Below the pieces are notes generated by a model that worked only from the letters and a program-made list of their open reading frames with translations, was not told the origin of the DNA and made no database searches. The position numbers and the translations under genes were made by a program. 64,000 nt of DNA from positions 86,105 through 150,104 of the forward strand of contig NZ_JAGPXN010000016.1 in NCBI RefSeq assembly GCF_018070575.1, written 5' to 3'. This document shows positions 1-7,508 of this stretch, piece after piece. The number at the start of each line of letters is the position of its first letter. Position 1 is the stretch's first letter. This DNA comes from Micromonospora sp. C31. Lineage in GTDB: Bacteria; Actinomycetota; Actinomycetes; Mycobacteriales; Micromonosporaceae.

Positions 1-293
1 CGCCGGTGGCGTTCCACCGGGCGCTGTTCCGGCAGGGCCGCAAGCCGGAGCTCGTGCGCTTCGCGCACCGCATGGCCAGCGGTGGCCTCGCCTTCATGCT
101 GATCTCGATGGTCAGCGCGGTGCTGCTGATCACCGACTTCGTGCTGGACCGCAGCGTCGCCTTCGTGCTCAGTGGACTCGCCGGACTCTGGTTCCTCACC
201 TTCTGGGTGTTCCTGCCGTTCTCCCGGCGCAACTGGGGCGAGGACGACGACGATGACGACGATGACGACGAGCCGCGTTCGCTCGCGGACTGA
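1..293 (+). CDS. C-terminal part of small membrane protein (DUF6328-like), truncated by window edge
   Basis: The reading frame is already open at the window edge, and the PVAFHR-type start of the visible part looks internal, so the true start lies upstream. Two hydrophobic segments (roughly visible residues 25-46 and 50-72) suggest a pair of membrane helices. They are followed by a highly acidic tail with a run of nine aspartates. The PVAFHRxLFR motif followed by two helices resembles the C-terminal half of the DUF6328 family of actinobacterial membrane proteins. That assignment is from memory of the family and no function is known. Confidence 0.6.
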   Translation, partial: PVAFHRALFRQGRKPELVRFAHRMASGGLAFMLISMVSAVLLITDFVLDRSVAFVLSGLAGLWFLTFWVFLPFSRRNWGEDDDDDDDDDEPRSLAD

Positions 294-403
294 CACGACG
301 CAACTCGATATTTACCGAACGCTACCCCTGGGTAACACCCGGGGGTAGCGTGCTGTTTGTCGAGCACGTTGACGCATCCGGACCAAGGTTCGAGGAGGCC
401 GCC

Positions 404-2434
404 GTGACCACGACAGAGAACAGCCGACCCGCGTCCGACGGAACAGGCGACGACCGGCCGGCGACGACCGCCGACGGCCCGCCGACGGCCGGCACGGCCG
501 GGGCGCTGCCGACGGAGGCCGGCCAGGTCTCCGAGAAGGAGGCCCGGCAGGTCGCCGAGGCGGCCCGGGAGTCCACCTGGGACCGGCCCAGCTTCGGCAA
601 GGAACTCTTCCTCGGCCGGTTCCGGCTCGACCTGATCGACCCCTGGCCGCGCTCCGACCCCGCGGACGTCGCCCGCGCCGACGAGTTCCTCGGCCGGTTC
701 CGCGACTTCCTCACCGCCGAGGTGGACGGTGCCGCGATCGAGCGGGACGCGGCCATCCCGGACGAGGTGTTCCAGGGCCTGGCCCGGCTCGGCGCGTTCG
801 GCATGAAGATCGACCGGTCGTACGGCGGGCTCGGGCTCAGCAACCTGCACTACTGCCGGGCGCTCATGCTGGCCGGTTCCATCAGCCCGGCCCTCGGCGC
901 ACTGCTCTCCGCGCACCAGTCCATCGGGGTGCCGCAGCCGCTCAAGATGTTCGGCACCGCCGAGCAGAAGCAGCGCTTCCTGCCCCGGCTCGCCGCCGGT
1001 GAGGTCTCCGCGTTCCTGCTCACCGAGCCGGACGTCGGCTCCGACCCGGCCCGGCTGGGCACCACCGCCGAGCCCACGCCCGACGGCACCGGCTACCGGC
1101 TCAACGGCGTGAAGCTGTGGGCCACCAACGGCACCGTCGCCACCCTGCTCGTGGTGATGGCCCGGGTGCCCGCCACCGAGGGGCGGCGCGGCGGGATCAC
1201 CGCCTTCGTCGTCGAGGGCGACAGCGAGGGCATCACGGTCGAACGGCGCAACGCCTTCATCGGCCTGCGTGGCCTGGAGAACAGCCTGACCCGCTTCCAC
1301 GACGTCTTCGTACCGAAGGAGAACGTCATCGGCGGCGAGGGCAAGGGCCTGAAGATCGCCCTGACCACCCTGAACACCGGGCGACTGTCGCTGCCGGCCA
1401 TGTGCGTCGGGGCCGGCAAGTGGGCGTTGAACGTGGCCCGGGGGTGGGCCGTCGACCGGGTGCAGTGGGGGCGGCCCGTGGGCGAGCACGAGGCGGTGGC
1501 CCAGAAGCTCTCCTTCATCGCCGCGACGACGTACGGCATGGAGACCATGCTGGACCTCTGCTGCCTGCTCGCCGACGACGACCGCAACGACATCCGGATC
1601 GAGGCGGCGCTGGTCAAGCTCTACGCCAGCGAGATGGCCTGGAAGATCGCCGACGAGCTGGTGCAGATCCGCGGCGGTCGCGGCTACGAGACGGCCGACT
1701 CGCTCGCCGCCCGGGGCGAGCGACCCGCCGCCGTCGAGCAGATGCTGCGCGACCTGCGGATCAACCGCATCTTCGAGGGCTCCACCGAGATCATGCACCT
1801 GCTCATCGCCCGGGAGGCGGTCGACGCGCACCTGTCGGTCGCCGGCGACATCATCGACCCGGACGCCGGGCTGGGCCGCAAGGCGAGGGCCGGTGCGCGG
1901 GCGGGCGCCTTCTACGCGAAGTGGCTGCCCACCCTCGCCGTCGGCCGGGGGCAGCGCCCGTCGGCGTACGCCGAGTTCGGCCCGCTGGCCGGTCACCTGC
2001 GGCAGGTGGAGCGCGCCTCGCGCAAGCTGGCCCGGTCGACGTTCTACGCGATGTCCCGCTGGCAGGGGAAGATGGAGCGCAAGCAGGCGTTCCTCGGCCG
2101 GGTGGTGGACATCGGCGCGGAGCTGTTCGCGATGTCCGCGGTCTGCGTACGCGCCCACGCCGAGCGGGAGGCCCGGCCCGAGAACGTGGAACTGGCCGAC
2201 CTGTTCTGCCGGCAGGCCCGGGTCCGCGTCGACGCGCTCTTCAACGCCCTGTGGGACAACACCGACTCCGTCGACACGCTCGCCGCGAAGCGGATCCTCG
2301 CCGGGCGCTACGCCGCCCTGGAGGACGGCGTGATCACCCCCGCCGACGACCTGCCGTGGGTGGCCCGCTGGTCGCCGGGCCCGTCCACCACCGACGACGT
2401 CCGCCGCCGCATCCCGCCCGCACCCTCCCGTTGA
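404..2434 (+). CDS. Acyl-CoA dehydrogenase family protein (long form)
   Basis: FAD-dependent acyl-CoA dehydrogenase, expected to introduce the alpha-beta double bond in fatty or branched acyl-CoA beta-oxidation. The GTG at 404 is preferred over the upstream ATG at 350 because GAGGAGG lies 6 nt before it. The product is 676 aa. The ACAD signature LTEPDVGSD starts near residue 205. IFEGSTEIM near residue 457 carries the likely catalytic Glu (E458). A C-terminal region of about 200 aa beyond the classical fold marks it as a long-form enzyme. The N-terminal 50 residues are low-complexity Ala/Pro/Thr. The next gene converges on it, so it appears to be transcribed alone. Substrate length cannot be read from the sequence. 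Confidence 0.9.
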   Translation: MTTTENSRPASDGTGDDRPATTADGPPTAGTAGALPTEAGQVSEKEARQVAEAARESTWDRPSFGKELFLGRFRLDLIDPWPRSDPADVARADEFLGRFRDFLTAEVDGAAIERDAAIPDEVFQGLARLGAFGMKIDRSYGGLGLSNLHYCRALMLAGSISPALGALLSAHQSIGVPQPLKMFGTAEQKQRFLPRLAAGEVSAFLLTEPDVGSDPARLGTTAEPTPDGTGYRLNGVKLWATNGTVATLLVVMARVPATEGRRGGITAFVVEGDSEGITVERRNAFIGLRGLENSLTRFHDVFVPKENVIGGEGKGLKIALTTLNTGRLSLPAMCVGAGKWALNVARGWAVDRVQWGRPVGEHEAVAQKLSFIAATTYGMETMLDLCCLLADDDRNDIRIEAALVKLYASEMAWKIADELVQIRGGRGYETADSLAARGERPAAVEQMLRDLRINRIFEGSTEIMHLLIAREAVDAHLSVAGDIIDPDAGLGRKARAGARAGAFYAKWLPTLAVGRGQRPSAYAEFGPLAGHLRQVERASRKLARSTFYAMSRWQGKMERKQAFLGRVVDIGAELFAMSAVCVRAHAEREARPENVELADLFCRQARVRVDALFNALWDNTDSVDTLAAKRILAGRYAALEDGVITPADDLPWVARWSPGPSTTDDVRRRIPPAPSR

Positions 2435-2521
2435 CCCCTGCCCCCCGATCCGGGTCGATCGTGCAGCTGGGGTGCCCCACGAAAGGGGCGAGTCCGACCG
2501 TCCCGGCCACCACAACTGCAT

Positions 2522-2648
2522 GATCGCCTGGGCCTGGGCCTGGGCCTGGGCCTGGCCTGGGGCTGGGCCTGGGCTGGGCCTCGGCCGGGCCTGGGCCGGG
2601 GCTGGGCTGGGGCCGGGCCCAGGGGCCTGGGGCCTGGGCGGGGGCGGG
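2522..2648. repeat. Low-complexity GGGCCT/CTGGGC tract
   Basis: The stretch between two convergent genes is made almost entirely of degenerate 6-nt units of the CTGGGC/GGCCTG type, purine-rich on the plus strand. It ends directly at the stop of the next gene. It reads as an Ala-Trp or Gly-Pro polypeptide in some frames, but no gene is supported. It may act as a convergent terminator or simply be a slippage-generated microsatellite. Confidence 0.7.
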
Positions 2649-2650
2649 GG

Positions 2651-3256
2651 TCAGCGGGTGGGTTTCAGGCCCAGGTGGTGTAGTTCCAGTGCGGCCAGTG
2701 CGTCGACGGTGGCGTGGTCGCCGCGTCGCCACGCCTCGGCCACGTCGGGCGCGATCCGGGTCAGCCGCCCCAGCGGCTGGGTGGCCAGCGCGCGCAGGGC
2801 GAGCAGGTCCCGGCCGGCGGGAGCGGCGGCCAGCTTCGCGGCCGAGGCGGCCCGGCGCATCCAGCGCACCCGCAACGGCAGCCAGCCGAAGAGCACCAGG
2901 CCGAGCGGGAAGACCAGCACGGCGACGGCCAGCGCGAGGGCGAGTTGATCGACCAGTTCCTGCTGGTCCCGGCCCGCCTCGGCGAGCGACCGGGCGGCGG
3001 TGGCGGCCCGCTCGAACGGCGCGGTCAGCTCGTCGCCGACCAGCGGCACCCGGCCGACCTTGCTGCCGGCCTCGGCCAGGTTGTCGGCCAGGCCGCCGCC
3101 GGCACCCTCCAGCTTCTGCCCCGGTACGGCGAGTTTCTGGACCAGGTCGTGCAGCCACAGCGCGCCACGGATCGCTCCGTACACCCAGGCGACGACGAGC
3201 AGGTCGGTGATCAACTGTCGGACGGCGGTCGGGAAACGATCGGCGTAGATCTTCAC
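2651..3256 (-). CDS. Membrane protein of unknown function
   Basis: A 201-aa protein starting at GTG 3256 (VKIYADRFP). The open frame continues upstream, but only through GC-rich tandem repeats that give an implausible Arg/Pro/Ala sequence. A hydrophobic segment near residues 12-32 and a longer one near residues 100-130 flank an amphipathic, charged stretch (about 33-95), so it is probably a two-pass membrane protein with the loop on one side. It resembles no family I can name. No clear ribosome-binding site precedes the start; a weak CACGCT 7 nt upstream could allow leaderless expression. Confidence 0.6.
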   Translation of the reverse strand: MKIYADRFPTAVRQLITDLLVVAWVYGAIRGALWLHDLVQKLAVPGQKLEGAGGGLADNLAEAGSKVGRVPLVGDELTAPFERAATAARSLAEAGRDQQELVDQLALALAVAVLVFPLGLVLFGWLPLRVRWMRRAASAAKLAAAPAGRDLLALRALATQPLGRLTRIAPDVAEAWRRGDHATVDALAALELHHLGLKPTR

Positions 3257-3307
3257 GCCGGACAGCGTGCCACGCGCGCGGGGCCCCTGGCACGCGGCAC
3301 GAACGGC

Positions 3308-3370
3308 GGCGCACCGCGGGGCCGGCGGACGGCGCACCGCGGGGCCCGGCGGACGGCGCACCGGGCGGAC
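3308..3370. repeat. Tandem 23-24 bp GC-rich repeat, about 3 copies
   Basis: Units beginning GGCGCACCGC recur at 3308, 3331 and 3355 (the last diverged) in the gap between the membrane-protein gene and zur. No gene is seen here. Confidence 0.6.
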
Positions 3371-3396
3371 CGGCACCCCCGCTCGACGACGGACGG

Positions 3397-3468
3397 GATC
3401 AGCCCGTGCGGGCCGGGCAGGATCAGCCCGTGCGGACCGGACGGGATCAGCCCGTGCAGGCCGGGCAG
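3397..3468. repeat. Three 24-bp direct repeats extending from the zur 3' end
   Basis: Copies start at 3397, 3421 and 3445, each beginning GATCAGCCCGTGC. The third copy contains the last codons and stop of zur. The two others lie just downstream of it and would encode the same C-terminal residues in frame, so the array looks like in-frame tandem duplication of the gene's 3' end. Confidence 0.75.
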
Positions 3469-3845
3469 GTGCCGAAGATCTCCAGCGTGTGGCTGACGTC
3501 GGCGTAGCCGTGCTTTGCCGCGACCCGCTCGGCCCAGTTCTCCACCGTCGGCCCCGCGACCTCCACCGTGCGGCCGCAGGACCGGCAGACCAGGTGGTGG
3601 TGGTGGCCCTCGCTGCACCGGCGGTAGAGGTGCTCGCCGCCCGGCGGGCGCATCACGTCGATCTCGCCCGTGTCGGCGAGCCCCTGGAGGGTGCGGTAGA
3701 CGGTGGTCAGCCCGACCCGCTCGCCGCGCTCGCGCAGCATCGCGTGCAGGTCCTGCGCGCTGTGGAAGCCCTCCAACTCGCCGAGCAGCGCGCTCACCGC
3801 CGAGCGCTGCCGGGTGTTGCGGACCGTGGCACCCGTCATGATCAT
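3447..3845 (-). CDS. zur: Zinc uptake regulator Zur (Fur family)
   Basis: Zinc-responsive repressor of the Fur family, 132 aa, expected to bind DNA when loaded with zinc and shut off the neighbouring znuACB genes. A winged helix occupies residues 10-65 (TTVYRTLQGL is the typical recognition-helix region). The regulatory His cluster is HHHH at 81-84. C87/C90 and C127/C130 form the structural Cys4 zinc site. The ATG at 3845 overlaps the stop of the upstream ArsR gene as ATGA, and GGGAGGG lies just upstream. A second ATG, two codons in, is also possible. The smtB-zur order matches the M. tuberculosis Rv2358-Rv2359 pair, which supports Zur rather than Fur or PerR. Confidence 0.9.
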   Translation of the reverse strand: MIMTGATVRNTRQRSAVSALLGELEGFHSAQDLHAMLRERGERVGLTTVYRTLQGLADTGEIDVMRPPGGEHLYRRCSEGHHHHLVCRSCGRTVEVAGPTVENWAERVAAKHGYADVSHTLEIFGTCPACTG

Positions 3846-4141
3846 GATCCCTCCCCGGCGTGGCTCACCGCGTCGGCCACGATGTGTGCCACGTGCTCGT
3901 CGACCAGCGCGTACGCGATCTCGCGACCCCGCCGGGAGCCGCGCACCACGCCGGCGCCCCGCAGCACCCGCAGGTGCTGGGAGACCAGCGGCTGCGCGGC
4001 ACCGAGCTTGTCGACCAGCTCGTGCACGCAGCGCTCGCCCTCGGCGAGCTCGCTGACGATGGCCAGCCGGATCGGCGCCGAGAGGGCACGCAGCAGCTCG
4101 CTGGCGCCCTCGAAGGCGTCGTAGCCTGATCCGTCGGTCAC
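3842..4141 (-). CDS. ArsR/SmtB-family zinc-sensing repressor
   Basis: A 99-aa winged-helix repressor of the ArsR/SmtB family. The recognition region QPLVSQHLRVLRGAGVV lies near residues 50-66. At the C-terminus D81-x-H83, then H94-x2-E97, reproduce exactly the spacing of the alpha-5 zinc site of cyanobacterial SmtB, so it should be released from DNA by zinc. Metal-site assignment is from visible residues; the response is inferred. It is translationally coupled to zur and has a probable leaderless promoter. Together the pair would link zinc excess (derepression) and zinc starvation control. Confidence 0.88.
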   Translation of the reverse strand: MTDGSGYDAFEGASELLRALSAPIRLAIVSELAEGERCVHELVDKLGAAQPLVSQHLRVLRGAGVVRGSRRGREIAYALVDEHVAHIVADAVSHAGEGS

Positions 4142-4147
4142 CCCGTA

Positions 4148-4153
4148 ACGGTA
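4148..4153 (-). promoter_or_regulatory. -10 box of leaderless promoter for smtB-zur
   Basis: On the minus strand TACCGT is followed by 6 nt and then the GTG start, so the transcript would begin at the start codon. No ribosome-binding site is present. Confidence 0.5.
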
Positions 4154-4184
4154 ACCAATCCCACCGACGCTTCGCTGAGCAGGA

Positions 4185-5057
4185 TCAGTGGAGCACGACC
4201 TCGTGCGGCTCGGGCTCGGGCGCGGGCGCGGCCTCCGGGGTGCGCCGCCGGCGCAGCACCCGCCACGCCGCGCCGAGAATCGCGACCACCCCGAACGAGG
4301 CGATCGCCATCAGCACCACCGAGGCACCGGGGGCGGTGTCGGCGTTCGCCGCCACCCAGACCCCGGCGCCGGCGGCGAAGAGCCCGAGCGCCATGGCCGC
4401 GGTCATCGTGCTGCGGAAACCTCGGGTCACCTGCTGCGCGGTCGCCACCGGCACCACCATCAGGGCGCTGATGAGCAGCACCCCGACGGCCCGCATGGCG
4501 ATCGTGACGGTGACCGCGGTGGCCACGGCGAGCAGCAGGTTGAGCGTGCGCACCGGCAGGCCGGAGACCCGGGCGTACTCCTCGTCGTGGCAGACCGCGA
4601 ACAGGGCCGGGCGCAGCGCCAGCATGGTCACCGCGATCGTCGCGCCGAGCACCGCGATGGTGGTCAGGTCCGCCGGCGTGATGGTGCTCAGCGACCCGAA
4701 CAGGTAGGAGTTCAGGCTGACGCTGGTGCTGTCGGAGAGCCCGACCAGCGTCACGCCGCCGGCGATGCCGCCGTAGAAGAGCAGGGCCAGCGCCAGGTCG
4801 CCGGAGGTGCGTCCCCGCGCGCGGACCAGCTCGATGGTGACCGCGCCGGCGGTCGCCACGAGCACCGCGACGAGCACCGGTGAGCGGTTGAGCAGCAGGC
4901 CGGCACCGACGCCGGTGAGCGCCACGTGCCCCACCCCGTCGCCGATCAGGGCGAGGCGCCGCTGCACCAGGTAGATGCCGAGCGCCGGGGCGGCCAGACC
5001 GATGATCAGCGCCCCGATCAGGGCCCGCTGCATGTAGGGGTACTGGAAGAGTTCCAT
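4185..5057 (-). CDS. znuB: Zinc ABC transporter permease ZnuB
   Basis: Membrane subunit of a high-affinity zinc (or manganese) importer of the ABC-3 family, 290 aa with about eight hydrophobic helices. The start at ATG 5057 (MELFQYPYMQRAL) is chosen because family members begin this way and the frame upstream is a shadow of the ATPase gene. Family features include ALIGDGVGHVALTGVG near residue 35 and the RTSGDLALALLFYGGIAGG segment. It begins 1 nt after the znuC stop, so it is the last gene of znuACB. The C-terminus is a short Pro/Glu/His tail. Confidence 0.9.
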   Translation of the reverse strand: MELFQYPYMQRALIGALIIGLAAPALGIYLVQRRLALIGDGVGHVALTGVGAGLLLNRSPVLVAVLVATAGAVTIELVRARGRTSGDLALALLFYGGIAGGVTLVGLSDSTSVSLNSYLFGSLSTITPADLTTIAVLGATIAVTMLALRPALFAVCHDEEYARVSGLPVRTLNLLLAVATAVTVTIAMRAVGVLLISALMVVPVATAQQVTRGFRSTMTAAMALGLFAAGAGVWVAANADTAPGASVVLMAIASFGVVAILGAAWRVLRRRRTPEAAPAPEPEPHEVVLH

Positions 5058-5058
5058 C

Positions 5059-5820
5059 TCAGCTGCTCCACAGCCCGGCGGGCTCGTCGGGACCGTGCGG
5101 GTGCACGTGGTCGTGGTCGGGCTCCGCGTGGTGGCCGGCGGGCTCGGGCACCGCGCCGTCGTGGCAGATCCCACCCTGGTGTACGACGACCGCCCGGGTG
5201 ATCAGCGGTCGCAGGGGCCCCAGCTCGTGGGCCACCAGCAGCACCGTGCCGCCGCCGGCGACGAAGCCGTGCAGCGCCCCCGCGAACGCCTCCTGGCTGG
5301 CGGCGTCGACCCCGGCCGTGGGCTCGTCGAGGACGAGCAGCTCCGGCTGGCCGGCCAGCGCCCGGGCGATCAGGGTGCGTTGCTGCTGCCCGCCGGAGAG
5401 GGTGGCCACGGGATCGCGGGCCCGATCGGCGAGCCCGACCGCCGCCAGCGCGGCGGCCACCGCCGCCCGGTCCGCCCCTCCGGGCGGGCGCAGCACCCCG
5501 CGCCGGGCGAGCCGGCCGGAGGCCACCACCTCGCGGACGGTGGCCGGTACGCCGCTGCCGGCGCCGAGGCGCTGCGGGACGTACCCGATGCGGTGCCACT
5601 GCCGGAAGCGGCGCAACGGGCGGTCGAAGAGGGTGACCGACCCGGAGCTGAGCGGCACCAGGCCGAGCGCGGCGCGGATCAGGGTGGACTTGCCGGAGCC
5701 GTTGGCGCCGAGCACCGCGACCACCTCGCCGGCGGTCACGGTCAACGAGACGTCACGAAGCACGGGGCGGCCGTCGTAGCCGACCACCCCGTGCGCGACG
5801 GTGATGACTGGGGATGTCAC
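5059..5820 (-). CDS. znuC: Zinc ABC transporter ATP-binding protein ZnuC
   Basis: ATPase subunit of the zinc importer, 253 aa. Visible motifs are Walker A GANGSGKST (about residue 38), signature LSGGQQQR, Walker B LLVLDEPTAG and the switch His in VAHEL. The C-terminal 25 residues are rich in His and Asp (HDHVHPHG), typical of metal transporters and likely metal-binding. The GTG start overlaps the znuA stop as GTGA, so translation is coupled to the binding-protein gene upstream and, downstream, to znuB. Confidence 0.93.
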   Translation of the reverse strand: MTSPVITVAHGVVGYDGRPVLRDVSLTVTAGEVVAVLGANGSGKSTLIRAALGLVPLSSGSVTLFDRPLRRFRQWHRIGYVPQRLGAGSGVPATVREVVASGRLARRGVLRPPGGADRAAVAAALAAVGLADRARDPVATLSGGQQQRTLIARALAGQPELLVLDEPTAGVDAASQEAFAGALHGFVAGGGTVLLVAHELGPLRPLITRAVVVHQGGICHDGAVPEPAGHHAEPDHDHVHPHGPDEPAGLWSS

Positions 5821-6803
5821 GAGCAGCTCAACGCCGTCCTCAGGGTCGCAAGGTTGGTACGCATCACCGAAAGGTAGTCGCCGCCGCCGGGCGTCAGCCC
5901 TTCCAGGGGGTCCAGCACGGCGGTCTTCGCGCCGACCTCCTTGGCGATGGTCTCGGCCACCTTCGGGCTGACCAGCGTCTCGAAGAAGATCGTGGTGGCC
6001 TTGTGCTCCCGGGCCTCCTCGATCACCTCGGCGAGGCGCTGCGGGGCGGGCTCGTTGTCCGGGCTGAGCCCGGTGATGCCGATCTGCTCCAGTTTGTAGC
6101 GCTCGGTCAGGTAGCCGAAGGCGGTGTGGCTGACCACGATCTCCCGCCGCTGGCAGGTCTTCAGCCCGGCTGTGAACTCGGCGTCCAGCTTCTCCAGCTC
6201 GGCGCGTAGCGCCTTGGCGCGGGTGGTGTAGTCGCCGGCGCGGTCCGGATCGGCCTGGCCGAGCCGCTCGGCGAGCTTGTCGCCGACCGTGGCGAGGCGG
6301 GTCGGGTCCAGCCAGAGGTGCGGGTCCTTGGTGCCGTTCTCCTCGTGGCCGTGCTCCTCGGACTTGCCGGACTCCTCGGGGTGGCCGTGCTCCTCGCCCT
6401 CGCCCTCGTGGTCGTGGCCGCCAGCGGCGGCGTCCATCAGCGGCTGCACGGTCGACACGTCGAACGCGCGGTCCTTGGCGTTCTGCTCGACGGCCTCGTC
6501 CAGCGCCGGCTGGAAGCCCTTGAGCAGGACGACCAGCTCCGCCTCGGCGACCTGGCCGACCTGGCCCGGGTTCAGCTCCAGGTCGTGCGGCTCCGCCCCG
6601 GGCTTGACCAGGTTGCTCACCTTCACCGCGTCGCCGCCGACGCGCTCGGCGAGGAACTGCAACGGGTAGAAGGCGGCCACCACGTCGACCCGCTGCGGGT
6701 CGGCGCCGGCGGTGCCGTCGTCGGAGCAGGCCGTGACACCGCCCAGGGCGAGCAGGGCGGTGGTGGCGACGGCCAGGGTGCGGGGGGCGGAGCGGATGTT
6801 CAT
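5817..6803 (-). CDS. znuA: Zinc ABC transporter substrate-binding lipoprotein ZnuA
   Basis: Extracytoplasmic zinc-binding lipoprotein, 328 aa. The ATG at 6803 is preferred over 6824 because GGAGAG lies 8 nt before it and it gives a clean signal peptide ending in a lipobox (GGVTAC, Cys about residue 26). A His/Glu-rich loop at about 115-150 (HDHEGEGEEHGH, EEHGHEENG) is the mark of zinc-type cluster A-I binding proteins. The metal ligands following it (KDPHLWLDP, SHTAFGYL) are also visible. It is first in the znuACB operon and directly preceded by a Zur-type palindrome. Confidence 0.93.
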   Translation of the reverse strand: MNIRSAPRTLAVATTALLALGGVTACSDDGTAGADPQRVDVVAAFYPLQFLAERVGGDAVKVSNLVKPGAEPHDLELNPGQVGQVAEAELVVLLKGFQPALDEAVEQNAKDRAFDVSTVQPLMDAAAGGHDHEGEGEEHGHPEESGKSEEHGHEENGTKDPHLWLDPTRLATVGDKLAERLGQADPDRAGDYTTRAKALRAELEKLDAEFTAGLKTCQRREIVVSHTAFGYLTERYKLEQIGITGLSPDNEPAPQRLAEVIEEAREHKATTIFFETLVSPKVAETIAKEVGAKTAVLDPLEGLTPGGGDYLSVMRTNLATLRTALSCS

Positions 6804-6819
6804 GTCACGAACTCTCCGC

Positions 6820-6838
6820 GACAACGATAATGATTGTC
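6820..6838. promoter_or_regulatory. Probable Zur operator upstream of znuA
   Basis: A 19-bp dyad with arms GACAA and TTGTC around an AT-rich core (GATAATGAT-like centre) lies 17 nt before the znuA start. It is the only AT-rich palindrome in the locus and resembles actinobacterial Zur boxes with a central AATCATT-like core. The function is inferred from position and symmetry. Confidence 0.65.
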
Positions 6839-6857
6839 AAAAACGCATGCTTGCATG

Positions 6858-7115
6858 TCAGAGCAGCTTCACCAGGCCCGCGGTGACCAGCAGGGTGAGC
6901 GCCACCAGCCGGATCACCCGGGTCGGCGCCGTCTGCACCGACCAGGTGATGACCAGCAGCGCGGCCACCGCCGCGGCCAGCAGCAGGGTGAACAGCCCGC
7001 CGACCGCGCCGGGCGTGAAGAACGCGACGAGCACCAGCACGAGGGTGACCAGGAACACCGTCGTCGGGTTCGCCCGGGCCAACCGGGCCGGTATCCGGCT
7101 CTGCGTACGCTGCAT
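6858..7115 (-). CDS. Small membrane protein of unknown function
   Basis: An 85-aa protein starting at ATG 7115 with a basic, hydrophilic N-terminus (MQRTQSRIPARLARANPTT). Three closely spaced hydrophobic segments follow, near residues 18-35, 38-58 and 66-83. The NPTTVF motif before the first helix and the overall size fit a conserved actinobacterial three-helix membrane protein. I cannot give it a function. It lies upstream of znuA in the same direction but is separated by the Zur box, so it is probably not part of that operon. It diverges from the next gene by 27 nt. Confidence 0.7.
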   Translation of the reverse strand: MQRTQSRIPARLARANPTTVFLVTLVLVLVAFFTPGAVGGLFTLLLAAAVAALLVITWSVQTAPTRVIRLVALTLLVTAGLVKLL

Positions 7116-7142
7116 CCCACAGACTCTACGAGGAGGAACCCC

Positions 7143-7484
7143 GTGCTGGTGACGAACCGGTTCGTGGTGGACGTCGATGTCGCCGACGAGTTCACCGAGC
7201 GGGCGCACGCCGCCCTCGCCGCGCTCGCGGCCCGCCCCGGTTACCTGCGCGGCCAACTCGTCCGGGCGCTGGACGACCCGCGGCACTGGTGCCTGGTCAC
7301 CGAGTGGGAGTCGGTCGGCACCTACCGGCGCGCCCTGGGCGGCTTCGACGTCAAGATCACCGCCGTGCCGCTGCTCGCCGAGTCGCTCGACGAGCCGTCG
7401 GCGTACGAGGCGCTCGCCAACGCCGCCCCGGGCGGCGAGGTCGTCCGGACCGCCAGCGATCGGGCCGCTGGTCCTTACCGCTGA
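7143..7484 (+). CDS. Antibiotic biosynthesis monooxygenase (ABM) domain protein
   Basis: A 113-aa protein of the dimeric alpha-beta barrel type. It starts with the beta-strand VTNRFVVDVD, followed by the helix FTERAHAALAALAARPGYLR and the strand CLVTEWESV. That is the pattern of ABM-domain proteins (heme or quinone monooxygenases and related small oxygenases). GTG 7143 is fixed by a perfect AGGAGG 6 nt upstream; the open frame before it overlaps the divergent gene. There is no cofactor residue I can single out, and many members have no known substrate. Confidence 0.75.
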   Translation: MLVTNRFVVDVDVADEFTERAHAALAALAARPGYLRGQLVRALDDPRHWCLVTEWESVGTYRRALGGFDVKITAVPLLAESLDEPSAYEALANAAPGGEVVRTASDRAAGPYR

Positions 7485-7496
7485 GCCGGCGGGCAC

Positions 7497-7502
7497 TACA
7501 TT
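7497..7502 (+). promoter_or_regulatory. -10 box of leaderless promoter
   Basis: TACATT followed by 6 nt and then the ATG at 7509. No Shine-Dalgarno sequence precedes the start, so the transcript probably begins at the start codon. Confidence 0.5.
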
Positions 7503-7508
7503 GCATGC

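Noticed and set aside
322..843. Antisense gene opposite the acyl-CoA dehydrogenase start
   Set aside because: Ser/Arg-rich composition and complete overlap with a well-supported gene indicate a shadow frame.
2472..2948. Ala-Trp/Gly-Pro repeat peptide gene
   Set aside because: It is a translation of low-complexity intergenic DNA running into the antisense of a real gene, with no ribosome-binding site and no family.
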